Assembly (NCBI RefSeq): GCF_030816115.1
Contig: NZ_JAUSXQ010000001.1
Location: 3,825,001-3,889,000, forward strand
Reading direction: 5' to 3'
Source of the DNA: Chryseobacterium sp. W4I1
Lineage (GTDB): Bacteria > Bacteroidota > Bacteroidia > Flavobacteriales > Weeksellaceae
DNA: 64,000 nt
Position 1 is the first letter of the stretch, and every line of letters starts with the position of its first letter. Shown one piece after another: positions 36,797 to 46,395 of this stretch. The notes beneath the pieces were generated by a model that saw nothing but the letters and a program-made list of their open reading frames with translations, was not told where the DNA came from and ran no database searches. The translations under genes and the position numbers were made by a program.

Positions 36797-36828
36797 CAAA
36801 TATACGCTATTTAAATTTAATCTAAATA
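36797..36828 (-). promoter_or_regulatory. feoAB promoter with palindromic iron-type operator
   Basis: On the minus strand TATATTTG (36797-36804) matches the -7 element, 20 bp before the feoA start. Just upstream, 36808-36828 is a 21 bp palindrome with half-sites TATTTAGATT and AATTTAAATA around one central base (9 of 10 positions paired). It covers the -10 to -33 interval, a repressor position. An iron-responsive regulator of the Fur or DtxR type is inferred from the context; the family cannot be decided here. Confidence 0.6.
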
Positions 36829-36846
36829 ACGAATGACATGAAAGAA

Positions 36847-36884
36847 ATCAACCCAAATACATTACTGTATCCGGGTTGATTCAA
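36847..36884 (-). terminator. Intrinsic terminator after the GLPGLI gene
   Basis: ATCAACCC pairs with GGGTTGAT, with inner ATAC/GTAT pairing, between the GLPGLI gene and feoA. The T content on the minus strand is moderate. Confidence 0.6.
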
Positions 36885-36910
36885 AAATATAATTTAGTTG
36901 ATATGAATGC

Positions 36911-37828
36911 TTATTTTTTCTTTTTATCCAGGTTTTGTGATGAAATTTCTATAGGATTGTCATTCGCATTATAAAAATCTTTATACTGCTTTTCCTGTTT
37001 TTTTACCATATCTCCAACTGTCCCATCCATTCCAGGAACTGTCTTAGACATCATTTCCTGTGTCATCATAGGTCTTATAGAAGCAAAAGGATCTTTTTTG
37101 AAATCGTTAAATGTCTTCTCAAATTTTTCTCTTGTTAATTCATTTACTTTCCCTCCTTTTGCATTCATCAGGTTTTCAATATAAGAATATTCTGTATAGT
37201 CTTTAACCTTCTTATTTCCCTGAAGAATCCATGAATAATTTTTCTGATCATCTTCAATTTTAATTATCAAACCTGGAAGTCCCCAGAATTTATAGGGTCC
37301 GTCCTGAAATGGCAGATCTGTACTGAACCATGCTGTCCATTTTCTTCCTCCAAATTCAGTGGTCGCTTTTTGAGTGTTATACTCCCCTATTTTTTGTTTA
37401 TCATTCAGAATATTCCAATTGAATTTCAAGTCTTCACTATATCCAATATTACTTGGTGTAAATCCACTTGCAATCTTATCCACATACTGCACTTTCATGT
37501 TTGGATAAGATTTATATATTCTTGCCGAAATTTTTGGGCTTTTAAGAGATTTTGAAAGATCTCTCATCATTCCTGATTTCTGCATCGCTTCCATTTCAAT
37601 TTTCATAATAGAATCTTGTGCAATTACAGTATAATCTTGATAAATAGATCTGTTTTTATCAGTAATGTCTAAGATCGTTATTACCTTATCCATTTTTGTA
37701 GAATCTTTCTTCGGTTTAAAAGTCAGTTCATAGAAGAAACGGTTTGCAGTTTGTTTTGATTCTTTAGAGTCCTGAGCCCATGTAAAGGCAAAAAGAGTGA
37801 TAAAGAATATTGAGATTAGTTTTTTCAT
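36911..37828 (-). CDS. GLPGLI family protein
   Basis: This 305-residue secreted protein has a signal peptide (LISIFFITLFAFTWAQ) and the defining motif WGLPGLIIKIED near residue 180, preceded by GGRKWTAWFSTDLPFQDGPYKF. The family is widespread in Bacteroidota and of unknown function. It often lies next to TonB-linked outer-membrane proteins; such a gene (frameshifted) is at 38634, separated by a divergently transcribed DinB gene. Confidence 0.9.
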   Translation of the reverse strand: MKKLISIFFITLFAFTWAQDSKESKQTANRFFYELTFKPKKDSTKMDKVITILDITDKNRSIYQDYTVIAQDSIMKIEMEAMQKSGMMRDLSKSLKSPKISARIYKSYPNMKVQYVDKIASGFTPSNIGYSEDLKFNWNILNDKQKIGEYNTQKATTEFGGRKWTAWFSTDLPFQDGPYKFWGLPGLIIKIEDDQKNYSWILQGNKKVKDYTEYSYIENLMNAKGGKVNELTREKFEKTFNDFKKDPFASIRPMMTQEMMSKTVPGMDGTVGDMVKKQEKQYKDFYNANDNPIEISSQNLDKKKK

Positions 37829-38079
37829 TGTAATAATGTTTAGTAATTAGTTAGCCGTTACGACAATATGTTACAGTTTTTTTTCATTATTTTATTGCGG
37901 GTGCTGTAATTTATTCAGCATCAGGATGTATTAATATTTCAAAACTCTTTAATCCTGTATTTCTGCAGCTTTGTTGTTTATTATAATAAAAATTGTCTGT
38001 TGTCTGACAAATTATGATTTCTTTAAAACATTTTCTATTCTAAAAGTTTTATCTTTAATGTCCTAAAAAACAAAATATT

Positions 38080-38577
38080 ATGGACACTTTATCACAATTT
38101 AAAGATGAGTTTGAAACTGAATATCAAACAACCAGAAAGTTTTTTGAAGTTTATCCTGAAAACAAAAATGAATACGCTCCTCATGAGAAAAGCATGAAAA
38201 TGATGCCTCTTGCCACACATATTGCCGAAGTTTTCGGATGGCCAGATATTATGCTGAAAACCTCTGATCTGGATTTTGCGACCAGCGGATATCAGCCTAA
38301 GCAATTGTCTTCAAAAGAAGATCTTCTGCAGGTGCTTGATGAGAATTTTAAATCTGCTAAGGAGGCCCTTAACAATGCTAAAGAGGAAAACCTCAACGAT
38401 ACATGGGCATTGAAAAACGACGGGCATGAGCTGGCAAAATGGAGCAAATACGGCTCTATAAGACATGCTTTAAACCAAATCACGCATCACAGAGCACAAT
38501 TGGGCGTTTATTACAGAATAAATGACATTCCTCTTCCAGGAAGCTATGGCCCTTCTGCAGATGATCAGAGTTTCTAG
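38080..38577 (+). CDS. DinB family protein
   Basis: This 165-residue four-helix bundle matches DinB-like putative metalloenzymes, with His residues in LATHIAEV near residue 46 and ITHHRAQLGVYYR near 140 that would bind a metal. DinB-like proteins include thiol-S-transferases and nucleases of unknown substrate. The 251 bp gap upstream is shared with the divergent GLPGLI gene. A TATCTTTA near 38050 could be a weak -7 element. Confidence 0.85.
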   Translation: MDTLSQFKDEFETEYQTTRKFFEVYPENKNEYAPHEKSMKMMPLATHIAEVFGWPDIMLKTSDLDFATSGYQPKQLSSKEDLLQVLDENFKSAKEALNNAKEENLNDTWALKNDGHELAKWSKYGSIRHALNQITHHRAQLGVYYRINDIPLPGSYGPSADDQSF

Positions 38578-38600
38578 AAATCCAATATAATCCACAAACA

Positions 38601-38636
38601 AAAAACCAATCCTGCGGGATTGGTTTTTAATTTTTA
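38601..38636. terminator. Bidirectional terminator between DinB and the outer-membrane protein gene
   Basis: AAAACCAATCC (38602-38612) and GGATTGGTTTT (38617-38627) form an 11 bp perfect stem with a TGCG loop and flanking A and T tracts, between two convergent genes. Confidence 0.88.
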
Positions 38637-41385
38637 TTTGAAATTGAATTTTACGGTAAACATGACCTGGCTTGGGCGGAGCTGTACTCTTGTGTAAGCA
38701 ACACTGTTTGTTATCTGGTTAATATTATACGTTTCAAATACTTTTCGGTTTGCAATATTCATCCATTTCAACTCAAAATCAATTTTCTTTTTAGACCAAG
38801 TAAACTGGTAAGACAAGTCATAGAAGGCATTATTATATTTATTCTGTCCGTCACTTGTATTCACCTGATCCCAGTTGAATCCTATCGTATGATTTTCTAG
38901 CGGATAGAAGAACGCTCCTAAGTTATGATTAAATCCTTTATTGATCCCTAATCTACCTCCTTTTTCATTTAACCCTACATTATCCTGCTTGTTTCTGGAA
39001 AGACTAAGGTTATAATCCAAGCTCATCCAGCTGAAATAAGTATTATTCAATTTAAATCCATAAGATTGAGTATTGTTTTTACTTAAGTACTGAATTTCAT
39101 CCAAAAATGCATCTGATTTAGATAGTGTGTTGCTATAGCTTACGGAAGCGTTTGTTTTAAATTTTGGGAAGTATTTACCAACTTCTATACCCAGTCTGTT
39201 ACTTTTTGCATGGTTTTCCTGTTCTCTATACTGCATCAAGGTAAATCCTGTTGTGATATCAAGTATTGGTGATGCAAGGAGATTTTTTTTGCTGTCGCTT
39301 AAAGAGTAATTTACATTGAAAAATAAATTATTAAGTGGATTTCTATATTCAATTCTTGAACCTGCACTTTTTGAATTCGTCTGTGGAATAGGATTATTTG
39401 GATCCATTACGCTGAATCCTCCAGGGCTCTGCAACATATATCCGGCATAAGCAGACTGAACATCTCCAAAGTTATTGCTTATATTTCCATTTAAACTTGC
39501 TTTCCAAAAAGAAGCAAAGGAATATTGAACGAATACATTAGGAGTAAACGTTGTCTTATTAAGGGATTTATGAACATTTCTAAGCCCGTCTTCAGCTTTA
39601 ATACTATTGAAATTTACCGGTGCATTTGCGAATAGGCTCCATGCTTCAGATTTATAATTTATACCCAAAGATCCTGTAGGATTAAATTCTGTAAATTTCA
39701 GATCATTTTCATAAGCAGGCCCATTAAAAGTTGGAGCAACATCATTAGGAATTTGCGGATTAGGTATTGCAGTTCCATAGAAGCTGGTATTGAGATTTTT
39801 TGATGAAAAATCAAATCCTACTTGTGGGGTAAAAGTCCATCCTTTTTTTGAAAAACTGATGTTAGCAGAATGTGATGTTTCCAAAGTCTTTAATCTAAAA
39901 TGCTGCATCACAGATGTTCCCGGAGCAAAATTAATTGCCGTGGCTGAATCTGCTATAGGATTTTTGTATAGAATCTGCAGATAATTAGCAGGGGCAACTT
40001 CAAGACTCTGTTTGTCATCCTGATAATTGATATAGGATTTAAAATTTACCATTTTCTCCTTCCAGGGAATGATTGTACTTAATGAATTCTGGAAGGAAGT
40101 TGTAGGTGATTCTACTGCCTCGTTTCCGATTCTTCCAACTCTTGTAGCAACAGCCCTGTCTGCATTCCAGAACTGGCTGAAACTTGTTGTATTTTTAAAG
40201 AAACCCTTCTTTGCATTTTTTGTAAATATCAGTTCTCCTTTTACTTTATCAGTATAAAAATTATTTCTTGTACTTGTTATAATTGTAGAACCAGGTTTAT
40301 CATTTCTGGGACTATAGATCGTTTCTACAATATCTTCTCTTTCTACAGAATTGTTTGTATAATTGGCATTGGCCTTTAGCTCCCACTCTTTCTTTTTGTC
40401 AATATTTGTAAGATAATTGGCTGACAGGTAATGTACACTGTTCATTAAATATCTTTTTACAGGAAGGTTTGGAAGTACTGGCATTCTCCACGTTCAGCCA
40501 GTCATTTTGGGCTGCATTGATCCTTCTTCCCTCCCATGAACTTCCGAAAGCCAGAATATTTCCTTCATTTTCTACCTGCTCTCCCATATTGTTGGTTTTG
40601 TAATTGACTACCCACTGGCTTTTTTGCCCGAAGAACATTGGTGTCAATTTCACATTCCATAGCCATGGGTCTCCGAAACCTGTTCCCACTTCTCCTCTTC
40701 CGGTCATGGTTACAGAGTTTTTTAATTTGATATTGATGGCAGCCTGGTCTGACGGCACTTTATCCTGAAGGATCTTTACCGGCTGGTGGTTTTCAAGGAC
40801 TTCGACTTTCTGTACAGCATCTTTTGGAAGCGAGTTGTTGATTGTTCCGTAACCTCCTTCCATCAGGTCTTTTCCGTTCACATAAAATTTATTGATGGCA
40901 TTTCCCTGGTAAAGAATGGAACCGTCTTTATTGACTTCAATTCCCGGGATTTTTCTCATTACATCGGCAAGAGTTCTATCGCTTTTGCTGTCAAATGCCT
41001 TCAGATCGTAAGCAATGGTGTCTCCTCTTGCTGTGATCATCTTGGTTTTCAGCTGTACTTCTTTTATTTCTGTGGCTTCAGACTGCATTTTAAAAGTGAG
41101 CGCCTGGTCACTGTTGCCGATCTGTTTGGTAAGTGGCTTCTGATTGAATGCTTTTACCTTAAGATCTACATTGGGTTCTGCAGACGTGAATGTCACTTTG
41201 TATTCTCCTTTAGAATTGGTGATTCCGTAGGCCAGAATAGCATCCTTGCCTGGCTCTTCTACCGTAACGCTGGCACTGGGAATCGGTGATCCGTCTTCAT
41301 CGGTAATTTTCCCTGACACTGTTTTCTGTGCAAAAGTAAGCACGGTAAAAAAAAGCATCAGCAATAAGGAAATCTTTCTTTTCAT
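38634..41385 (-). pseudogene. TonB-linked outer membrane beta-barrel protein, single-base frameshift
   Basis: Two frames encode one protein of about 916 residues. The 5' frame starting at 41385 has a signal peptide (LLLMLFFTVLTFA), a carboxypeptidase-regulatory-like domain (GKITDEDGSPIPSASVTVE), and plug-like features (MRKIPGIEVNKDGSILYQG). The 3' frame ending at 38634 holds the beta-barrel with a terminal FTVKFNFK. Dropping one T from CCTTCC near 40463 joins them as TSKPPVKRYLMNSVHYL. The two frames overlap by 86 bp, and no start fitting the barrel half is obvious. It is a transporter-like family; the substrate is unknown. Confidence 0.75.
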
Positions 41386-41876
41386 AATTTATTATTTGCC
41401 TAATTAGTTTGCAGCTTGTGTTTTTTGTTACACTTTTTATAAAGATGGATTTTATAGATAAAGGTTAAATGCCTTTAACACTATAAACTTAGTGATATTT
41501 TTTATATTCCTAATTATTTGGTAGAATGTTTTAATTTTTTTGCATTAGAAAATGCTTTTGTTTTTAAATAAGAAAAGTTAATGCATTTAAACAGCCATCT
41601 ATCAATTTTGTAATTATAGTTCGTTTGGTATGCAAATTCTTTAAAATCTATTTGTAAATTGGTGTGTGATTAATTCATTTCTATTATCTTCGTTTAAGAT
41701 TTTTCCTTTAAATATTGACTTATTACGAGGAAATGACTAAGATTTGCCGAAAGGAATAATTTTCTTATTTCTATTTAGTCTAATCGTTAAAGTTGATTTG
41801 AATCATAGATTAAAAAAAACTTAAACACTGATTCATATGTATTTATTTAATAATTTTGTAACATAAAATTTATATA
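41386..41876. other. AT-rich intergenic region between the outer-membrane protein and cupin-like genes
   Basis: No ORF or RNA gene stands out in this 491 bp divergent gap. A TAATTTTG at 41851-41858 matches the -7 element for the cupin-like gene (start 41877). No TTG is found at the right distance. Confidence 0.4.
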
Positions 41877-42758
41877 ATGGGAATTATTTTAAAGCCTATA
41901 GATGTTGTAGATGATATTACTCAGGAAGAGTTTATGGAAAAATATCTAAAGCCCAGAAGGCCCGTTGTCATTAAAAACATGGCAAAAAAATGGCCCGCCT
42001 ATCAAAAATGGACGATGGATTATGTAAAGGAAGTGGTAGGTGATGTAGAAGTTCCTCTATATGATTCAAAAAAGGCCGATCCCGCAGCTCCCATCAATAC
42101 GCCCACTACAAAAATGAAGTTCGGAGATTATATAGATCTTATCCAAAGAGAGCCTACCGATCTGAGAATTTTCTTTTTTGACCCGATAAAACACGCCGGT
42201 AAATTGATGGATGACTTTATTGCTCCAAAAGAACTTATGGGTGGTTTTCTTGATAAATATCCTTCCATGTTTTTTGGTGGGAAAAGTTCTGTGACTTTCC
42301 TTCACTTTGATATTGATATGGCGCATATTTTCCATACGCATTTCAACGGAAGAAAGCATGTGAAGCTGTTTGAATATAAATGGAAAGAAAGACTTTACAG
42401 GCTACCGTACGCAACATACGCGCTGGAAGACTATGACATTGATAATCCTGATTTTGAAAAATACCCTGCCCTGGACGGTGTAGAAGGAATTGAATGTTTC
42501 CTTGAGCACGGGGATACGCTTTTCATGCCTACCGGATGGTGGCACTGGATGAAATATCTGGACGGAAGTTTCTCTATTTCTCTCAGAGCATGGGACAAGT
42601 CCTGGGCAGTGAAAGCTCACTCTTTATGGAACCTGACTGTACAGCGTAAATTTGATGATATTATGAAGTCTAATTTTAAGACTAAATATATGGACTGGAA
42701 AGAAAAAGCAGCCGTTAAGACCGCAGAAATGGCCCTAAAAAGAGGCTTACCAAAATAA
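41877..42758 (+). CDS. Cupin-like/JmjC domain protein
   Basis: This 293-residue soluble protein has the Cupin_8/JmjC signature: LHFDIDMAHIFHTHF near residues 141-155 (HxD metal ligands) and DTLFMPTGWWHWMKYL near 210-225 (distal His). This is expected of a 2-oxoglutarate and Fe(II)-dependent hydroxylase, acting perhaps on a protein residue. The substrate is unknown. It ends at a terminator and stands alone. Confidence 0.87.
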   Translation: MGIILKPIDVVDDITQEEFMEKYLKPRRPVVIKNMAKKWPAYQKWTMDYVKEVVGDVEVPLYDSKKADPAAPINTPTTKMKFGDYIDLIQREPTDLRIFFFDPIKHAGKLMDDFIAPKELMGGFLDKYPSMFFGGKSSVTFLHFDIDMAHIFHTHFNGRKHVKLFEYKWKERLYRLPYATYALEDYDIDNPDFEKYPALDGVEGIECFLEHGDTLFMPTGWWHWMKYLDGSFSISLRAWDKSWAVKAHSLWNLTVQRKFDDIMKSNFKTKYMDWKEKAAVKTAEMALKRGLPK

Positions 42759-42762
42759 AGAC

Positions 42763-42796
42763 AAAAAAGACGTTTCACATTGAAGCGTCTTTTTTA
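42763..42796. terminator. Bidirectional terminator between the cupin-like and Cys-rich genes
   Basis: AAAAAAGACG and CGTCTTTTTT flank a TTC/GAA stem with a short loop. It lies between convergent genes and overlaps the stop of the minus-strand one. Confidence 0.8.
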
Positions 42797-43204
42797 TTGT
42801 TGGGTACTTACAAGAAGTTCTTCCATATTTCTCGTGACCTCATTACACGAAAAACAGGCTTCTTTTCCATCCTGGGAAAACCATCTGCACTGAGACCGGA
42901 TCGGGCAAAAGAACAACTCTTTTTCCTTATGGGTGTCCAGATTCTGAACTTTTTGAGATAAGGAACATTTGGATTCTTTAGCGTTCCACTGTGCACAGCC
43001 TTTTTCTACGCACTTTCCGGTAAAACGGAATCTCTGTTCGAGACTGTTTTTATTCTGATTCTGATCCAGGAAATCTTCTGTGACAGTAAGAGGTGTTATG
43101 AACTGTACCTTCCCGTCTTTGCCGACTACCCCAAAAAGCTGTGCCCCAACTTTTCCTACATAACTGGGACACCTCTTTTTTGAAGAACGGGAATCAGCCT
43201 CCAT
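42794..43204 (-). CDS. Cysteine-rich uncharacterised protein
   Basis: No family is recognised. The 136-residue product has eight cysteines. Seven are in the second half in the arrangement CVEKGC, KC, FFCPIRSQC and ACFSC, suggesting a zinc or iron-sulphur site. The N-terminal part (KVGAQLFGVVGKDGKVQFITPL) could be a beta-rich ligand-binding fold. Its start overlaps the end of the 43194 gene by 11 bp, so they are co-transcribed. Confidence 0.6.
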   Translation of the reverse strand: MEADSRSSKKRCPSYVGKVGAQLFGVVGKDGKVQFITPLTVTEDFLDQNQNKNSLEQRFRFTGKCVEKGCAQWNAKESKCSLSQKVQNLDTHKEKELFFCPIRSQCRWFSQDGKEACFSCNEVTRNMEELLVSTQQ

Positions 43205-43475
43205 AATTTTTTATTTGAGCCTGAATGTCTTTAACCTGGCTATGGATATCAATCCCCGGTTTGAAAATAATGATTCCCCAAGGAAACCAGTCTTTAATTT
43301 TCAGCGGTCTAATCAAACCTTTGAAATCCCGGTGAGCTCCAAAAGCCTGGGTATTGTCAATCTTTGATAGTTCGGAAAGAACAACGCTCTGAATTCCTCT
43401 GTCGATGTTTTTCAACTGCTCATCTGTAAGATCTACGCCTTCCAGTGAAACGAAAAATTGCTTTTTAGTGGCCAT
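43194..43475 (-). CDS. Small uncharacterised protein
   Basis: The start is placed at the ATG at 43475 (MATKKQFFVSLEGVDLTDE); the longer frame to 43568 begins with Cys-rich hydrophobic sequence unlike the rest. The 93-residue protein has a helical first half and a segment GIIIFKPGIDIHSQVKDIQAQIKNYGG at the C-terminus (too long to be a motif; key feature is the PGIDI turn). It shares an 11 bp overlap with the downstream Cys-rich gene. The function is unknown. Confidence 0.55.
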   Translation of the reverse strand: MATKKQFFVSLEGVDLTDEQLKNIDRGIQSVVLSELSKIDNTQAFGAHRDFKGLIRPLKIKDWFPWGIIIFKPGIDIHSQVKDIQAQIKNYGG

Positions 43476-43615
43476 AACTATAGTTTTTATTGGTTTATAA
43501 AGCAAATTTCGGCAGAAGGAGACCAAAATACATAAGGAAAAACACCCATTGTTTACAGGTGAAAACACTTAAAATTAAATACTGAATATCAACAATTTAA
43601 CTTATAAATTAAGGA

Positions 43616-45340
43616 TTATAATATTCTGTAAACCGGATATTGTCTGAACGTTTTTTCTTCAAAGTAGGGAGAATTCCGGTAGATCCAGTCCAGCTGGGCG
43701 GTTCCATCGTTTTCAAATTTTTTATCTGATGCTTTTTTAGCCTCAAAAGACTCTTTTAATTTTTTATCGGTCTTCAATAATTCTGATGCCGTGTCTTCAA
43801 AAATATAGGCTGAATAATATTCTTTCTGAGCAAAAATTCCATCAAAAAAATTCCAGTTAAAAAATGAGTCTAAAGCCTCAGGTTCAAGTGTTTCAATGAC
43901 ATATTTTACACCAGGCTGATCCGTTGGAATTACATAATCTCCTGCTAAGAAAGTTTGATTTTTTTTGGCTGTTTCCACACTTGTATCGTAATGAAGATAA
44001 TGTCCTTCGTAAGGGTTTTTAACGGTTTTAAAATCTTTGATCTTATAAGACTCAACGGTTGCCGTGCTGTCTTTTTTAAGAACAGTCATCCGGATTTTAT
44101 TTCTTTGCAGTTCTTCAATGACACGATACTGGGACTGTGGAACCACGTAGTATTTAGGAATCGTGATATATCCAGTAGGAACGGCTGTCATAAACAGTTT
44201 GATCTTCCTGGTAAAAGGTTTGTTTCTGTCGTAATATAGCCTTGGTTTTCCGGAAATATCGCTTGGTTTATAACTTCCTTCATACCCTTTAAAATCCATG
44301 GTAGAGAACTTTGTAGAATCTATTTTCCAGCGGATTCCGTACTGCAATCCGGCCTTGTACTGCTTTAAGTTATCCAGACGTAGCTGTTTTACTTTTCTAT
44401 AATCTTTGTCTAAATTCTGGAGGTTGACCAGCATATATTTGTAGGTAGCATCCACTCTTTTGTCATAAGGCTTCAGCATATGGGTTTCAGGAACCGTTCC
44501 CAAAGAATTAAAAAGAGAGGTATATCCTGTCGAATATCTTGGGGAATCTTCAAAAGCGGCAAATCCTTCATCAGGAACATCTCCATGAATATTTACATAA
44601 GGCGTGCTTTCATAACCTAACTTCTTCATCGCTTCAAGATTTTTGGCCTGATAATCATTGTAAAAGTAAGCGCCTAATGTATTTCCAAGACGTTCTTTAA
44701 AGGTAGAAATATAGGTGAAAGTATACTGATAATCAGCTCCATTACTCACATGGTTGTCTATAAAAACATCCGGCTGCAGCCACTGATAAATGGTCTGAAA
44801 ACTTCTGGCATTCTTTGAATCTGCTTTAATGAAATCCCTGTTCAAGTCATAGTTTCTGGCATTTCCTCTGAAACCATACTGTTCCGGCCCACTTTGATTG
44901 GCTCGGGAGAAAGAGCCCCTGTTAAGCATTCCGCTCACATTATAGGCAGAAATGGCAGTCACAATAAAGTTTTGCGGCGTTTTTATCTTTCCTGTAGCAA
45001 GATCCCTCATAAGCATCATGGTGGCATCTATTCCGTCCGGCTCACCCGGGTGAATTCCGTTGTTTACAAATAAAACAGCTTTATCTTTTCTCAGTTTATC
45101 AAGATCTTTTTCAGGAAAAGGATTGTAAATAACGACATAAATAGGCTTTCCATTATCGTCTTCTCCTTTTTTAAGGTATTGAATGGTATTAAAACTTTTA
45201 GCCAGGTTCTGATAGTAGCTGTTCATTTCATCATAGGTCACCGTTTGGTTTCCGTTTCCTTTTTCAAAAGGAGTCTGAAATGAGTTTTGGGCTAAAAATA
45301 AGGATGTGCTTAGGAATATTAAGAGATATTTCAGTTTCAT
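43616..45340 (-). CDS. M14 family zinc carboxypeptidase
   Basis: This 574-residue secreted protein has a signal peptide (LLIFLSTSLFLAQ) and a peptidase M14 domain. Zinc ligands are seen in GIHPGEPDGIDA near residue 97 (HxxE) and DNHVSNGADYQYTF near 195. A specificity region RNYDLNRDF precedes the latter. A further domain of about 230 residues follows. It lies alone between the operon ending at 45639 and the two small genes downstream. Confidence 0.9.
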   Translation of the reverse strand: MKLKYLLIFLSTSLFLAQNSFQTPFEKGNGNQTVTYDEMNSYYQNLAKSFNTIQYLKKGEDDNGKPIYVVIYNPFPEKDLDKLRKDKAVLFVNNGIHPGEPDGIDATMMLMRDLATGKIKTPQNFIVTAISAYNVSGMLNRGSFSRANQSGPEQYGFRGNARNYDLNRDFIKADSKNARSFQTIYQWLQPDVFIDNHVSNGADYQYTFTYISTFKERLGNTLGAYFYNDYQAKNLEAMKKLGYESTPYVNIHGDVPDEGFAAFEDSPRYSTGYTSLFNSLGTVPETHMLKPYDKRVDATYKYMLVNLQNLDKDYRKVKQLRLDNLKQYKAGLQYGIRWKIDSTKFSTMDFKGYEGSYKPSDISGKPRLYYDRNKPFTRKIKLFMTAVPTGYITIPKYYVVPQSQYRVIEELQRNKIRMTVLKKDSTATVESYKIKDFKTVKNPYEGHYLHYDTSVETAKKNQTFLAGDYVIPTDQPGVKYVIETLEPEALDSFFNWNFFDGIFAQKEYYSAYIFEDTASELLKTDKKLKESFEAKKASDKKFENDGTAQLDWIYRNSPYFEEKTFRQYPVYRIL

Positions 45341-45581
45341 TGAAGCAGTTTTTGGACTTCAAAATTACTTAATATGATTTGGGTGGGAAAGGGAAATTAC
45401 GGATTTGTTAGGCTCTGTCCCGTGAGGTTGAATTATCGCAAGGGCGAAAGGTTTTTGATCCTGATTATGTTTTTAAAAGGCGCAAGAAAACAGAAAATTT
45501 CCTTTGGATAATATGCTGTTTGAAAATATGCTTAATCTTTGGAAAACAGCTATTTATGTTGAGCTTTTTATGGATTAAAAT

Positions 45582-45606
45582 CTTATAGGTTTTGGAAACC
45601 TATAAG
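45582..45606 (-). terminator. Hairpin after the ADP-ribose operon
   Basis: CTTATAGGTTT (45582-45592) and AAACCTATAAG (45596-45606) form a perfect 11 bp stem with a TGG loop, 33 bp after the metallophosphoesterase stop. On the minus strand ATTTTAATCC follows, so it is a weak intrinsic terminator or a repeat. The rest of the 298 bp gap to the M14 gene holds nothing else visible. Confidence 0.6.
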
Positions 45607-45638
45607 GTTGGAGTATGTTGATAAGTTCTGATTTATTT

Positions 45639-46394
45639 TCATAAGGCTTTATTTCCTATGATGTCATTATTCCTGCCCTTTTCATCAGGGTACAGGGATG
45701 GAAGCGGATCACTCTGCCAGAATCCTTTGGTATTGACATCCATCATAGATAAAGCTCCCGTAAAAGCGGCTCCGGTATCCATATTCCATACGTTGGCTTT
45801 ATGGGCAGGATGTTTAATTCCGATGTCTATTGTGGGCGTATGCCCGATAAATATCTCATTGTATAAAAGCAGCCTTTTCGGGTAGAGTTGTGAGTTTCTT
45901 TCCAATTTCTTGTCCATTGCGACTGCGGTTTCCCAAAGGGTTCTGTCCCAACGGTAATTGCTGGAATAGACTTCTTTTTCAGGGCCGTGCATGGAGGAAT
46001 ATCCTGCATGAATAAACAGACGGTTTTTATCATCTACATGATAGCTTTTCATCCGCTGGAAAAATTCAAGATGGAGTTCCAGATCTTCCAGTGAATAGTC
46101 ATTGTAACTGTCAACCGTGCTTTTTCCGCCATTGAACAGCCATACATCAGGACCTTCTCCCAGTGACAGCCAGTCTTCACACCAGGTATCATGGTTTCCC
46201 TTGATGAAGATGCATTCCTGTTTTTTGGAAAGCTCCATCAAAAAACGGATGACCTGAGAAGATTCGCTCCACCCATCCACATAATCTCCCAGAAAAATAA
46301 ACTGATCTTCTGCTGTAACTCCTGCCCGTTCAAAAACCTGCTGTAAGGCCTTAAAACCTCCGTGAATGTCCCCGATTACTAATGTTCTCCCCAT
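45639..46394 (-). CDS. PPP-family metallophosphoesterase
   Basis: The start is set at the ATG at 46394 (MGRTLVIGDIHGG), directly after the kptA stop; the longer frame would overlap kptA. The 251-residue protein has the metallophosphoesterase metal motifs GDIHG, GDYVDGW and GNHDTW, followed by HTPT. The last gene of the ADP-ribose operon, it could remove phosphate from ADP-ribose cyclic phosphate or a related product of KptA. That role is inferred from context only. Confidence 0.85.
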   Translation of the reverse strand: MGRTLVIGDIHGGFKALQQVFERAGVTAEDQFIFLGDYVDGWSESSQVIRFLMELSKKQECIFIKGNHDTWCEDWLSLGEGPDVWLFNGGKSTVDSYNDYSLEDLELHLEFFQRMKSYHVDDKNRLFIHAGYSSMHGPEKEVYSSNYRWDRTLWETAVAMDKKLERNSQLYPKRLLLYNEIFIGHTPTIDIGIKHPAHKANVWNMDTGAAFTGALSMMDVNTKGFWQSDPLPSLYPDEKGRNNDIIGNKAL

Positions 46395-46395
46395 T

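Noticed and set aside
37829..38079. Small gene in the gap between GLPGLI and DinB
   Set aside because: No frame with a plausible start or composition; it is a divergent promoter region.
40786..41289. 167-codon + strand frame within the outer-membrane protein gene
   Set aside because: Antisense to the plug-domain coding frame, with aromatic/Cys-rich composition typical of a shadow frame.
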